Shown here piece after piece: positions 54,513 to 64,000 of a stretch of 64,000 bases of DNA. The position numbers and the translations under genes are program-made. A model generated the notes under the pieces. It searched no databases. It worked only from the letters and a program-made list of their open reading frames with translations, and had not been told where the DNA came from. Position 1 is the first letter of the stretch. Each line of letters begins with the position of its first letter. Origin of the DNA: Mycolicibacterium iranicum (GTDB lineage Bacteria > Actinomycetota > Actinomycetes > Mycobacteriales > Mycobacteriaceae). The stretch spans positions 231,085-295,084 of the forward strand of contig NZ_JACHVU010000006.1 in the NCBI RefSeq assembly GCF_014190915.1, written 5' to 3'.

Positions 54513-54558
54513 GTTGCGCATCAGCGCACCGTCCACGACCACGTGAGGGCAGCCGCCA

Positions 54559-55932
54559 ATGACGAACACCCTTCCGTCCAAGCGGAACGACCGCGAGAGC
54601 GCCGTCGGCCTGCGCAAGCATCAGCGGACCGCGGTCGACATCGGAATCGCGCTGCTCACACCGTTTGTGGGGCAGGAATTCCTCGACCGGCACAACCTGC
54701 GCGACCCGTTCAACCGCGGGTTGAAGTACGGCGTCCAGCACGCCTTCGCCGCCGCGGGCGCCTCCACCCGCCAGTTCAAGCGCATCCAGGGTCTCGGGAA
54801 GTCCCCGACCCGGCTCAAGGCCAGCGGGGCCGACTTCTTCGACCTCACCCCCGACGACGACCAGAAGATGATCGTCCAGACCGTCGAGGAGTTCGCCGAG
54901 GAGATCCTGCGCCCGGCGGCGCACGACGCCGACGAGGCCGCGACCTACCCGCCGAACCTCATCGCCAAGGCCGCCGAACTCGGCATCACCGCGATCAACA
55001 TCCCCGAAGACTTCGACGGCATCGCCGAGCACCGCAGCACCGTGACGAACGCCCTGGTCGCCGAGGCGCTGGCCTACGGGGACATGGGACTGGCCCTGCC
55101 GATCCTGGCTCCCGGTGGTGTGGCCTCGGCGTTGACGCATTGGGGCAGCGCCGACCAGCAGGCGACGTACCTCAACGAGTTCGCCGGGGAGAACGTGCCC
55201 CAGGCGTGCCTGGCCATCGCCGAACCCCATCCGCTGTTCGACCCGACGGCATTGAGGACGACGGCCGTGCGGACCCCCAGCGGCTACCGCCTGGACGGGG
55301 TGAAGTCACTGGTTCCGGCCGCCGCCGACGCGGAGCTGTTCATCATCGCCGCCCAACTCGACGGCAAGCCGGCACTGTTCCTCGTCGAGGCGTCGTCCCA
55401 GGGGCTGACCGTGACGGCGGACCCGAGCATGGGGATCCGTGCTGCCGCCCTCGGCCGTGTGGAGCTGGACAAGGTCACCGTGCCCGTCAGCGCCCGGCTG
55501 GGTGAAGACGGCGCGACCGCCGCCGACTACTCCGAGGCCATCGCGCTGTCGCGGTTGGGATGGGCGGCGCTGGCGGTCGGCACTTCGCATGCCGTCCTCG
55601 ACTATGTCGTGCCGTACATCAAGGAGCGCACCGCCTTCGGTGAGCCGATCGCCCACCGGCAGTCGGTCGCGTTCATGACGGCGAACATCGCGATCGAGCT
55701 CGACGGCCTGCGTCTGATCACGTGGCGCGGTGCGGCGCGCGCCGAGCAGGGCCTGTCCTTCGCCCGGGAGGCCGCGCTGGCCAAGAAGCTCGGCACCGAC
55801 AAGGGCATGCAGATCGGCCTCGACGGCGTACAGCTGCTCGGCGGTCACGGCTACACCAAGGAACACCCGGTCGAACGCTGGTACCGCGATCTGCGGGCAA
55901 TCGGTGTCGCCGAGGGTGTCGTGGTGCTCTGA
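54559..55932 (+). CDS. fadE24: acyl-CoA dehydrogenase FadE24
   Basis: 457 residues. A long N-terminal extension of about 95 residues (MTNTLPSKRNDRESAVGLRKHQRTAVDIGIALLTPFVG...) precedes the acyl-CoA dehydrogenase fold, typical of FadE24. Conserved blocks: QTVEEFAEEILRPAAHDADE, GDMGLALPILAPGGVASALTHWGS, ERTAFGEPIAHRQSVAFM, and QLLGGHGYTKEHPVERWYRDLRAI. It is an FAD enzyme of lipid or branched-chain beta-oxidation, probably acting with FadE23 as a heteromer. In M. tuberculosis this pair responds to isoniazid-type inhibitors. Tandem palindromes upstream indicate a dedicated repressor. Confidence 0.94.
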   Translation: MTNTLPSKRNDRESAVGLRKHQRTAVDIGIALLTPFVGQEFLDRHNLRDPFNRGLKYGVQHAFAAAGASTRQFKRIQGLGKSPTRLKASGADFFDLTPDDDQKMIVQTVEEFAEEILRPAAHDADEAATYPPNLIAKAAELGITAINIPEDFDGIAEHRSTVTNALVAEALAYGDMGLALPILAPGGVASALTHWGSADQQATYLNEFAGENVPQACLAIAEPHPLFDPTALRTTAVRTPSGYRLDGVKSLVPAAADAELFIIAAQLDGKPALFLVEASSQGLTVTADPSMGIRAAALGRVELDKVTVPVSARLGEDGATAADYSEAIALSRLGWAALAVGTSHAVLDYVVPYIKERTAFGEPIAHRQSVAFMTANIAIELDGLRLITWRGAARAEQGLSFAREAALAKKLGTDKGMQIGLDGVQLLGGHGYTKEHPVERWYRDLRAIGVAEGVVVL

Positions 55933-55960
55933 GAAGGCTTCCGGAAAGGGACTGAAAAAC

Positions 55961-57169
55961 ATGGCGATCAATCTGGAAATGCCGAAGAAGCTGCAGGCGG
56001 TCATCGACAAGGGCCATCAGGGCGCTGCGGAGATGCTGCGCCCGATCTCCCGCAAGTACGACCTCAAAGAGCATGCCTACCCGGTCGAATTGGACACGCT
56101 GGCAACGCTTTTCGAAGGAATCTCGGCAGCCAAGACGATTTCGTTCGCGGGCACCGACGCGTTCCGCTCCGGTGACGGACCGAAGGAGAACGTCAACGGC
56201 GCCAACATGTCCGCCCTGCTCAACGCGCTCGAGGTGAGCTGGGGTGACGTCGCGCTGCTGCTGTCGGTCCCCTACCAGGGGCTGGGCAACGCGGCGATCT
56301 CCGGCGTGGCCACCGAGGAACAGCTCGAGCGGCTCGGCAAGGTGTGGGCGGCGATGGCCATCACCGAACCCGACTTCGGTTCGGACTCCGCGGCCGTGTC
56401 CACGACTGCGACCCTCGACGGCGACGAGTACGTGATCAACGGCGAGAAGATCTATGTCACCGCCGGTTCGCGCGCCACCCACATCGTCGTGTGGGCGACG
56501 TTGGACAAGTCCAAGGGCCGCGCGGCGATCAAGTCGTTCATCGTGCCGCGCGAGCATCCCGGCGTGACCGTGGAGCGGCTGGAGAACAAGCTCGGCATCA
56601 AAGCCTCCGACACCGCCGCGATCCGGTTCGACAACGCGCGCATCCCGAAGGAGAACCTGCTCGGCAGCCCCGACATCAACGTCGAGAAGGGTTTCGCCGG
56701 GGTCATGGAGACCTTCGACAACACACGGCCGATCGTGGCGGCGATGGCCGTCGGGGTGGCACGCGCCGCGCTCGAAGAGCTGCGCAAGATCCTCACCGAC
56801 GCCGGCATCGAGATCTCCTACGACAAGCCGGCCCACGCGCAGAGTGCGCCGGCGGCGGAGTTCCTGCGGATGGAGGCCGACTGGGAAGCCGGTTATCTCC
56901 TGACCGTGCGCTCGGCGTGGCAGGCCGACAACAGGATCCCGAACTCCAAGGAAGCGTCGATGGGTAAGGCGAAGGCCGCCCGGGTCGGCAGCGACATCAC
57001 CCTCAAGGCCGTCGAGATGGCCGGGACGACGGGCTATTCGGAGCAGACCCTGCTGGAGAAGTGGGCCCGCGACTCGAAGATCCTCGACATCTTCGAAGGC
57101 ACGCAGCAGATTCAGCAGCTGGTCGTCGCCCGAAGGCTGCTCGGGTTGTCCTCCGCCGAATTGAAGTAA
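55961..57169 (+). CDS. fadE23: acyl-CoA dehydrogenase FadE23
   Basis: 402 residues from ATG 55961, with GGAAAGGG 11 nt upstream. The acyl-CoA dehydrogenase fold is supported by AMAITEPDFGSDSAAVSTTATLDGDEYVINGEKIYVTAG (FAD/substrate region), IPKENLLG, and the C-terminal TTGYSEQTLLEKWARDSKILDIFEGTQQIQQLVVARRLLG. The Glu in DIFEGTQQIQ occupies the usual catalytic-base region. It is 28 nt downstream of fadE24 in one operon; mycobacterial FadE pairs often form alpha2-beta2 enzymes. Confidence 0.94.
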   Translation: MAINLEMPKKLQAVIDKGHQGAAEMLRPISRKYDLKEHAYPVELDTLATLFEGISAAKTISFAGTDAFRSGDGPKENVNGANMSALLNALEVSWGDVALLLSVPYQGLGNAAISGVATEEQLERLGKVWAAMAITEPDFGSDSAAVSTTATLDGDEYVINGEKIYVTAGSRATHIVVWATLDKSKGRAAIKSFIVPREHPGVTVERLENKLGIKASDTAAIRFDNARIPKENLLGSPDINVEKGFAGVMETFDNTRPIVAAMAVGVARAALEELRKILTDAGIEISYDKPAHAQSAPAAEFLRMEADWEAGYLLTVRSAWQADNRIPNSKEASMGKAKAARVGSDITLKAVEMAGTTGYSEQTLLEKWARDSKILDIFEGTQQIQQLVVARRLLGLSSAELK

Positions 57170-57199
57170 CCGGGGCGCACCGCTTGTTACGGTGCGCTC

Positions 57200-59473
57200 G
57201 TGGAGCATCGCATCACCTGCCCGCTCTGTGAGGCGATGTGCGGTCTGCGCGTCACCGTCGACGCGGGGACCGTCACGACCGTGCGGTCCAACCCCGACGA
57301 CGTGTGGTCCCGGGGTCACCTGTGCCCCAAAGGCGCCTCGCTGCAGCACATCCACCACGACCCGGATCGTCTTCGTCTGCCGCTGGTGCGCAACCGTGCA
57401 GGCGAGCACGTGCAGGTGTCCTGGGACGACGCGTTCGCCGAGACCGAACGCGTGCTGCGGCCCGTCCTCGACCGGCACGGTGTCCGCGCGGTCTCGGTGT
57501 ACATCGGAAATCCGGTGGCTCACAACCTCGGGCTCGAGACCTACGTCGGCGCGCTCGTCGGCATGGCCGCGGCAGCCGGAATGCCCGCCTATTACACACC
57601 GGGCACCGTCGACCAGTGGCCGCTGAACGTGGTGAGCGCGTTGCTGTTCGGCGGCATGTGGAACGCACCCATCCCGGACCTCGACCGCACCGACCACCTG
57701 ATGATGCTGGGCGCGAACCCGTCCGCCTCGCAGGGGTCGATGCTGTCGGCGCCCGACATCATGGGGCGGCTGGCAGCCATCCGCGAGCGCGGTGGCACGG
57801 TGGTGGTCGTCGATCCGCGGCGCACGCAGACGGCCCGCCGCGCGTCGGAATGGATTCCGGTGCGCCCGGGCACCGACGCGTTGCTGCTCTTCGCCATCCT
57901 GCGAACCCTCGACGAAACCGGCGGGATCCGTCGCCCCGCCCACCTCGTGGGGATGCTGGACGGGCTCGACGACGTCCTCGCGCTGGCCGCCCCGTTCTCC
58001 CCCGAACGGGTGGCGCCCGCCACCGGAATCTCGGCCGACACCATCCGCAGGCTGGCCGCGGATCTCGCCGCGGCGCGACGGCCCGTGCTGTACAGCCGGA
58101 TCGGCGCGTGCACACAGGAATTCGGCACCCTGGCGACATGGCTCGTCTTCGTCGTCAACGCCGCGCTGGGCAGCATCGACAGCCCGGGCGGGGCGCTGTT
58201 CCCGAAGGCGCCGGTGTGGTCACCGATGTTCATGAAGCCACCCGACCAGGACGGGCCGGGGTGGCGCTTCGGCAGGTTCCACAGTCGCGTACGCGGGGCC
58301 CCGGAGGTTCTGGGTCAGTTCCCGGTCAGCTGCCTGGCCGAGGAGATCGACACGCCGGGCGACGGTCAGATCCGCGGACTCATCACGGTCGCAGGCAATC
58401 CCGCGCTTTCGGCCCCCGGCGCCGGCCGCCTTGACACGGCACTGCACGGCCTGGACGCCATGATCTCGGTCGACAACTGGCTCAACGAGACGAGCCGGCA
58501 TGCCGACGTCGTGCTGCCGGGGCTCTCGCCCCTGGAGCGTCCGCACTGCGACGACCTCTACTGGATGTATTCCATCGCCTCCTGCGTGAAGTGGTCCGAT
58601 CCGGCTGTGCCGCCGCCCGGCGACCGTCCCGAGGAATGGCAGATCATGCTGCGTCTGGCCGGCGCGCTGCTCGGTACCCCGGTCCCCGACGTCGACATCG
58701 CGGCCATGGACGACCTGTACACCCAGGGCATCGTCTACACGGCCTGCCAGGCCGCCGACACTCCCCTGTTCGGCCGCGACCCTGCCGAGGTTTTCGCCGC
58801 TCTGAAAGGCGTTGGCCCGGAACGGATGATCGACCTGGGCATCCGGGTGGGTCCGTGGGGCGACGACCTGGGCCGCAGACCGGGCGGGCTCACCCTCGCC
58901 GAGGTGCGCGGACACCCCGACGGGCTGCGGCTCGGTGATCTGGAGGGCGGACGGTTGGCCGAGGTGCTCAGCACCCCGTCGGGCCGCATCGAGCTGATGC
59001 ATCCGCTGTTCGCCGCCGACGTGCCGCGCCTGCTGGCCCGAGTGGACCGGCCGGACGACGGACTGGTCCTGACGAGCCGACGGCACCTGCGGTCCAACAA
59101 CTCCTGGCTGCACAACGTCGCCGGCCTGATGCGCGGCAGGGACCGGTGCACGCTGTTGATCCATCCGGCGGATGCCGACCGCGAGGGCGTCGGAGACGGC
59201 GAGCAGGTCGACATCTCGACGAGCGAGGGGACGATCACGGTGGTGGCGGAGGTGACCGACGAGATGATGCCGGGCGTGGTGTCACTGCCCCACGGCTGGG
59301 GTCACGGAGCCGACGGCACCCGCATGGAGGTCGCCAACGCCCATCCCGGGGTCAATCTGAATCTGCTCAATCCGGCGGCGCTGGTGGATGTTCCGAGCAA
59401 CACGCAGGTCGTCAACGGCGTGCCGTGCCGCATCAGAAGCCGTCGTGCACCGCTACCCGTGTCCGCCCGGTGA
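57200..59473 (+). CDS. molybdopterin-dependent oxidoreductase with 4Fe-4S site
   Basis: 757 residues from GTG 57200. The N-terminal 4Fe-4S motif is CPLCEAMC plus GHLCPKG. Molybdopterin guanine dinucleotide domains follow (GANPSASQGSM; VVVVDPRRTQTARRASEWIPVRPGTDALLLFAIL; NWLNETSRHADVVLPGLSPLERP; C-terminal SNNSWLHNVAGL and VSLPHGWGHGADGTRMEVANAHPGVNLNLLNP). It belongs to the formate dehydrogenase/nitrate reductase superfamily. The residue at the usual Mo-ligand region reads TVDQWP, without Cys or selenocysteine, so formate or nitrate activity cannot be assumed. There is no Tat signal, so it is cytosolic. It overlaps the convergent reductase by 41 bp. Confidence 0.9.
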   Translation: MEHRITCPLCEAMCGLRVTVDAGTVTTVRSNPDDVWSRGHLCPKGASLQHIHHDPDRLRLPLVRNRAGEHVQVSWDDAFAETERVLRPVLDRHGVRAVSVYIGNPVAHNLGLETYVGALVGMAAAAGMPAYYTPGTVDQWPLNVVSALLFGGMWNAPIPDLDRTDHLMMLGANPSASQGSMLSAPDIMGRLAAIRERGGTVVVVDPRRTQTARRASEWIPVRPGTDALLLFAILRTLDETGGIRRPAHLVGMLDGLDDVLALAAPFSPERVAPATGISADTIRRLAADLAAARRPVLYSRIGACTQEFGTLATWLVFVVNAALGSIDSPGGALFPKAPVWSPMFMKPPDQDGPGWRFGRFHSRVRGAPEVLGQFPVSCLAEEIDTPGDGQIRGLITVAGNPALSAPGAGRLDTALHGLDAMISVDNWLNETSRHADVVLPGLSPLERPHCDDLYWMYSIASCVKWSDPAVPPPGDRPEEWQIMLRLAGALLGTPVPDVDIAAMDDLYTQGIVYTACQAADTPLFGRDPAEVFAALKGVGPERMIDLGIRVGPWGDDLGRRPGGLTLAEVRGHPDGLRLGDLEGGRLAEVLSTPSGRIELMHPLFAADVPRLLARVDRPDDGLVLTSRRHLRSNNSWLHNVAGLMRGRDRCTLLIHPADADREGVGDGEQVDISTSEGTITVVAEVTDEMMPGVVSLPHGWGHGADGTRMEVANAHPGVNLNLLNPAALVDVPSNTQVVNGVPCRIRSRRAPLPVSAR

Positions 59474-60431
59474 CGCCGCCGCCGATGATCGTGCCCAGCA
59501 CGTCGGCGACTTCCCGCACCGAGACGTCGCGGGTGACCCGCGACAGGTGCTTCGGCGCCAGATCCGATTCGATCTGCGCCCAGATGTCACGCCGCTTGTC
59601 GATCGGCAGCAGCACGGAGTCGATGCCGGCCAGCGTCACCCCCCGCAGGATGAACGGCATGACCGTGGCCGGAAGGTCGGGCGACCCGGCGAGACCCGAG
59701 ATGGCCGCGACACCACCGTATTTCATGGTGCTGAGCGCATAGGCCAGCGTCGTACCGCCCACGCAGTCGACGACGGCGGCCCAATGGGCCTTGCCCAGCG
59801 CGCGCACTTTCTCGTCCGGCCCGGGGACCCGGTCGATGACCTCGGCGGCACCGAGATCTCTGAGCAGATCGTGCGCGTCGGCCTTGCCGGTCGACGCGAC
59901 CACTTCATAGCCCAGCCCGGCCAGCAGGTCGACGCTGATGCTGCCGACACCCCCGGTGGCCCCGGTTACCAGGACGGGCCCGTCGGAGGGGCCGACCCCG
60001 TGCGCACGGACGGCGTTGACGCTCATCGCGGCGGTGAACCCCGCGGTGCCGATCGCGGCGGCGTCAGCGGTGGCGAGGGTGTTCAGCTTGAAGAGGTAGT
60101 CGGCGGGATAGCGCGCCGTCTGCGCGTAGCCGCCGTGGCGTCCGGTGCCGATGTCCTGCCCGTGCGCGATGACGCGGTCGCCTTCGGCGAAGTCCGGCGA
60201 CGAGCTCGATGTCACCGTGCCCGCGACGTCGATCCCCGGAATCAGCGGGTATGAGCGCGCGACGCCGCCTTTGGGGGTCACCGCCAGGGCGTCCTTGTAG
60301 TTGACGCTGGAGTACTCGACGTGGATCTCCACGTCGCCCTCGGGCAGGAATGACTCGTCGACCACCTCGTGGCGCAGCACGATCCCGCCCTCGGCGTCTT
60401 CGTGGGCCACCATCGCGTTGATTTCCGTCAT
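59433..60431 (-). CDS. AcuI/YhdH-type zinc-free medium-chain reductase
   Basis: 332 residues from ATG 60431 (MTEINAMVAHEDAEGG). The YhdH/AcuI hallmark VNYKDALAVTPKGGVARSYPLIPGIDVAGTV is present, then GTAGFTAAMSVNAV, the NADPH site VTGATGGVGSISVDLLAGLGYEVVASTGK, and VVDCVGGTTLAYALSTMKYGGVAA. AcuI reduces acryloyl-CoA to propionyl-CoA with NADPH. This placement next to fadE23/24 resembles the quinone-reductase-type fadB4 of M. tuberculosis, but the sequence type is AcuI. It is cytosolic. Confidence 0.9.
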   Translation of the reverse strand: MTEINAMVAHEDAEGGIVLRHEVVDESFLPEGDVEIHVEYSSVNYKDALAVTPKGGVARSYPLIPGIDVAGTVTSSSSPDFAEGDRVIAHGQDIGTGRHGGYAQTARYPADYLFKLNTLATADAAAIGTAGFTAAMSVNAVRAHGVGPSDGPVLVTGATGGVGSISVDLLAGLGYEVVASTGKADAHDLLRDLGAAEVIDRVPGPDEKVRALGKAHWAAVVDCVGGTTLAYALSTMKYGGVAAISGLAGSPDLPATVMPFILRGVTLAGIDSVLLPIDKRRDIWAQIESDLAPKHLSRVTRDVSVREVADVLGTIIGGGVTGRTRVAVHDGF

Positions 60432-60510
60432 GGTTGCCACAGTAGCCACGGGGCCTGCACGAAAAGACTGCGGCGGGTAGACGGCCCGGTGCAAGCAGGA
60501 GGGCGAAACG

Positions 60511-60547
60511 GACGAAGCCCCCGGCCGATGTGGCCGGGGGCTTCGTC
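60511..60547 (-). terminator. strong hairpin terminator after fbp
   Basis: Perfect 16-bp stem (60511-60526 with 60532-60547), 5-nt loop, 14 nt beyond the fbp stop on the minus strand. The tail reads CGTTTCG. The stem is nearly all GC, as in mycobacterial terminators. It also shields the AcuI-type gene downstream. Confidence 0.8.
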
Positions 60548-60560
60548 ACTCAGTACTGCG

Positions 60561-62066
<1,506 letters not shown>

Positions 62067-62084
62067 CCATACAAAAAGGTATGG
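62067..62084. promoter_or_regulatory. operator-like inverted repeat before monooxygenase gene
   Basis: CCATAC-n6-GTATGG, perfect 6-bp arms around AAAAAG, ending 12 nt before the start codon. This is a typical place and size for a TetR/PadR/MarR-type repressor site. Confidence 0.5.
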
Positions 62085-62096
62085 TAATTTCCGGCC

Positions 62097-63275
62097 ATGC
62101 CTGCAGCGCTCCCGGAGCCTTCGCCCGTTTCCGCCGAGTTCGTGGCGAGGTTGGCCGAGCGCGCGGCCGACGCCGAACACGCACGGCGGCTGCCCGCGGC
62201 CACCGTGGCGGAGGCCGGGTCGGCGGGCCTGTTCGACCTGCTGGTCCCCGCCCGGTACGGCGGAAGACAGGCGCCGTTCGCGGCGATCCTCGACCCCGTC
62301 CGCCGCATGGCGCACGGGTGCGCCTCGAGTGCGTGGACGCTGGGCTTCTACACGTTGCACAACTGGATGCTGGCGCTGTTCGACGAGCAGGCACAGGAAG
62401 AGGCCTTCGCGACCCGTCCGTTTCTCGCGCCGGCCCCGCTGGCGCCCACGGGGCGCGGCGTCGCGTGCGACGGCGGCATCCGGTTGACGGGGCGGTGGTC
62501 GTGGGCCACCGGCGTCATGGACGGCAACTGGATCATGGTCGGCGCCCTGTGCGAGCGCACCGCAGGCGATCCGTCGTCGCTGCATCCGGTGCTGGCCCTA
62601 CTGCCGATCAGCGAGGCACGCATCGAGGACGTCTGGCACACCGACGGCATGCGGGCCACGGGCTCCAACGACGTGGTGATCGACGACGCCTTCGTCCCGC
62701 AGCACCGGATGGTCGCCGTCGCCGACATCTATACGGGCAGGGCGCCCGGCGCCGCGCTGCACGCATCCGACACCTACCGGTGGCCGATGGTGCCCGCGCT
62801 GGCCCTGCTGGCGGCGATGCCGGCGCTGGGGAGCGCGGAGCGTGCGGTGCAGATCTACACCGACAGGCTCTCGCAGAGATTTCTGGCCTATGAGGGCGTG
62901 ATGCAGAAGGACAAGCCCGTTGCCGCGGTCCGGCTCGGCGATGCGCAGGTGCGGCTGCGTGCGCTGACGAGCCTGCTCGACGACACCGTCGGCGAGATCG
63001 AAGCGATCGTCGCGGCCGGCGACGAGGTGGATCGTCCCGTTCGCAGCCGGGCACGGCTGGCCGCAGCCCACATCGTGCACGAGTCACGCGCGGTGATCGG
63101 AGATCTTCTCGGCGCATCCGGCGCCGGCGCCCACTTCCTGGAGAACCCCCTGCAGCGGGTCAAGCGCGACGTCGACGTCATCGTCGGCCACGTCATCTTC
63201 GACTACGACACCAGCCGGGAGCTTGCCGGAGCGCTGACAATAGGTGCCGAGATCCCGCGCACCGCGATGGTGTGA
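62097..63275 (+). CDS. acyl-CoA-dehydrogenase-fold flavin monooxygenase (group D, HsaA-like)
   Basis: 392 residues. The fold resembles acyl-CoA dehydrogenases but with the hydroxylase-type features of HsaA/HpaB-like proteins: LPAATVAEAGSAGLFDLLVPARYGG, RRMAHGCASSAWTLGFYTLHNWML, LTGRWSWATGVMDGNWIMVGA, VWHTDGMRATGSNDVVIDDAFVP, and a C-terminal ASGAGAHFLENPLQRVKRDVDVIVGHVIFDYD. It should use reduced flavin from a partner reductase to hydroxylate an aromatic or similar substrate. Palindromic operator directly upstream. The Ddn-like gene follows after 22 nt in the same direction. Confidence 0.88.
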   Translation: MPAALPEPSPVSAEFVARLAERAADAEHARRLPAATVAEAGSAGLFDLLVPARYGGRQAPFAAILDPVRRMAHGCASSAWTLGFYTLHNWMLALFDEQAQEEAFATRPFLAPAPLAPTGRGVACDGGIRLTGRWSWATGVMDGNWIMVGALCERTAGDPSSLHPVLALLPISEARIEDVWHTDGMRATGSNDVVIDDAFVPQHRMVAVADIYTGRAPGAALHASDTYRWPMVPALALLAAMPALGSAERAVQIYTDRLSQRFLAYEGVMQKDKPVAAVRLGDAQVRLRALTSLLDDTVGEIEAIVAAGDEVDRPVRSRARLAAAHIVHESRAVIGDLLGASGAGAHFLENPLQRVKRDVDVIVGHVIFDYDTSRELAGALTIGAEIPRTAMV

Positions 63276-63297
63276 GGACCTGACGGAGGGGCCGCCG

Positions 63298-63687
63298 ATG
63301 CCGGACACCAGACGTGACCGCGCCACCAAGTTCTTCCAGAAGAACATCGCCAACCGGGTCATGCGGCACATGCCCTTCCAGACGCTGCTGGAGACCACAG
63401 GACGTCAGAGCGGTAAGCCCCGCCGGACACCGATCGGCGGGCGCCGGTTCGGACAGGCGTTCTGGTTCGTCTCCGAGTTCGGCGACAGATCTCAGTACGT
63501 GCGGAACATCATGGCCGACCCCACAGTCCGGCTGCGGCTCAACGGGCGTTGGCACCGCGGCACGGCCCACCTGCTGCCCGACGACGACGCCCGCGCGCGG
63601 ATGCGCTCACTGCCGCAGTTCAACAATCTCGGTGTGCGCACCTTCGGGACGAACCTGCTGTCGGTGCGCATCGATCTGACCGACTGA
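63298..63687 (+). CDS. deazaflavin (F420)-dependent nitroreductase family protein, Ddn-like
   Basis: 129 residues from ATG 63298 (GGAGGGG upstream). The split beta-barrel FDOR pattern is present: FFQKNIANRVMRHMPFQTLLETTGRQSGKPRRTPIGGRR, FWFVSEFGDRSQYVRNIMADPTVRLRLNGRW, and a C-terminal LSVRIDLTD. These proteins reduce quinones, nitro compounds or other electrophiles with F420H2 in mycobacteria. It is close behind the flavin monooxygenase, so both may be in one operon under the palindromic site. It ends 13 nt from the convergent endonuclease gene. Confidence 0.9.
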   Translation: MPDTRRDRATKFFQKNIANRVMRHMPFQTLLETTGRQSGKPRRTPIGGRRFGQAFWFVSEFGDRSQYVRNIMADPTVRLRLNGRWHRGTAHLLPDDDARARMRSLPQFNNLGVRTFGTNLLSVRIDLTD

Positions 63688-63700
63688 GCGGCAACAACTC

Positions 63701-64000
63701 TCACGGGTCATCCTTGTCTTCTGAGGAGTCGTCCTCTGCCGAAACGCCGTCTTCCCAAACGTCGTCCGCGAGGAGGTATCTCTCGGGGTGGTGGTAGCTG
63801 TTGGTGCGGCGTTGGCCGTCCCCCGCAAGCGGGCGGTACCCCCAGTCGAGGTCGGGCGGGGGGATCCATTCGGTCTGATTCGAGCGGTTCTTGGCGGTGG
63901 TCCAACCGGTGGTGTCGAGGAGGCGGTGATCGGCCGGGCAGGCGAAGGCGAGGTCGTCGATGTTGGTTTCCCCGCCGGCGGTCCAGTCGGTGACGGCGTG
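63701..64000 (-). CDS. HNH endonuclease of the DUF222/13E12 type, C-terminal part
   Basis: Last 99 codons; the rest lies beyond the right edge. The translation HAVTDWTAGGETNIDDLAFACPADHRLL carries the HNH zinc-finger-like end (the H-x-W ... C-x2-H pattern) seen in mycobacterial REP13E12-family proteins, followed by WTTAKNRSNQTEWIPPPDLDWG and an acidic tail. These repetitive genes are often linked to mobile or prophage DNA. Only the tail is visible, so integrity and start cannot be judged. Confidence 0.88.
   Translation of the reverse strand, partial: HAVTDWTAGGETNIDDLAFACPADHRLLDTTGWTTAKNRSNQTEWIPPPDLDWGYRPLAGDGQRRTNSYHHPERYLLADDVWEDGVSAEDDSSEDKDDP

Noticed and set aside
55718..57943. 741-codon frame antisense to fadE24/fadE23
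   Set aside because: Composition is shadow-like and it would cover three clearly real genes on the other strand.

Overview
The window is high-GC actinobacterial DNA, almost certainly from a fast-growing mycobacterium (Mycolicibacterium type). The evidence is an antigen-85 mycolyltransferase, two cutinase-like proteins, an MmpL transporter, FprA, a DUF2993 (LmeA-type) lipid-binding protein, a 13E12-type HNH endonuclease at the right edge, and a tmRNA whose tag reads ADSNQRDYALAA. Genes are packed tightly. Several convergent pairs overlap at their 3' ends, and many same-strand genes overlap by 1-16 nt.

Left part (1-23.6 kb). This holds a secreted DUF1214-like protein, a YedI/DUF808 membrane protein, a repeat-bearing lipoprotein behind a good SigF-type promoter, a HAD phosphatase, an MmpL transporter, a TAXI-TRAP transporter (fused permease plus lipoprotein receptor) and a stand-alone LigD-type primase-polymerase. 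The most striking unit is a four-gene translationally coupled signalling operon on the minus strand (12162-17687): PAS-ANTAR protein, STAS protein, 1389-residue hybrid kinase/receiver/SpoIIE phosphatase/anti-sigma-like ATPase, and a second STAS protein. Divergent from it is a secreted alpha/beta hydrolase. Next come an APC permease, a luciferase-like oxidoreductase, an aminoglycoside-kinase homologue that has lost metal-binding residues, and a SnoaL-like protein.

Middle part (23.6-43.6 kb). A four-gene run (CDP-alcohol phosphatidyltransferase, PlsC-like acyltransferase, CdsA-like cytidylyltransferase, ABCG-like half transporter) looks like a dedicated phospholipid-type synthesis and export pathway. 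It is followed by a cutinase. Then come a giant indolepyruvate:ferredoxin oxidoreductase with a divergent Lrp regulator, the LmeA-like protein, a thioesterase, a bicupin lacking a normal start codon, a second cutinase, an orphan solute-binding lipoprotein, an FAD oxidoreductase, a DUF998/DUF2252 pair and a NYN-OST-HTH protein. A lower-GC gap precedes the tmRNA gene.

Right part (43.6-64 kb). This is the conserved mycobacterial block ssrA - (GGDEF/EAL) - EamA - smpB - ftsX - ftsE - proline-rich protein - MscS - prfB - fprA. It is then joined to hisN - fadE24 - fadE23, which lie some 30 genes away from fprA in M. tuberculosis. After these come a molybdopterin oxidoreductase, an AcuI/YhdH-type reductase, an Fbp (antigen 85) gene with a strong terminator, a flavin monooxygenase, an F420-type (Ddn-like) protein and the end of a DUF222/HNH endonuclease gene. 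No tRNA, rRNA, CRISPR array or complete insertion sequence was seen.
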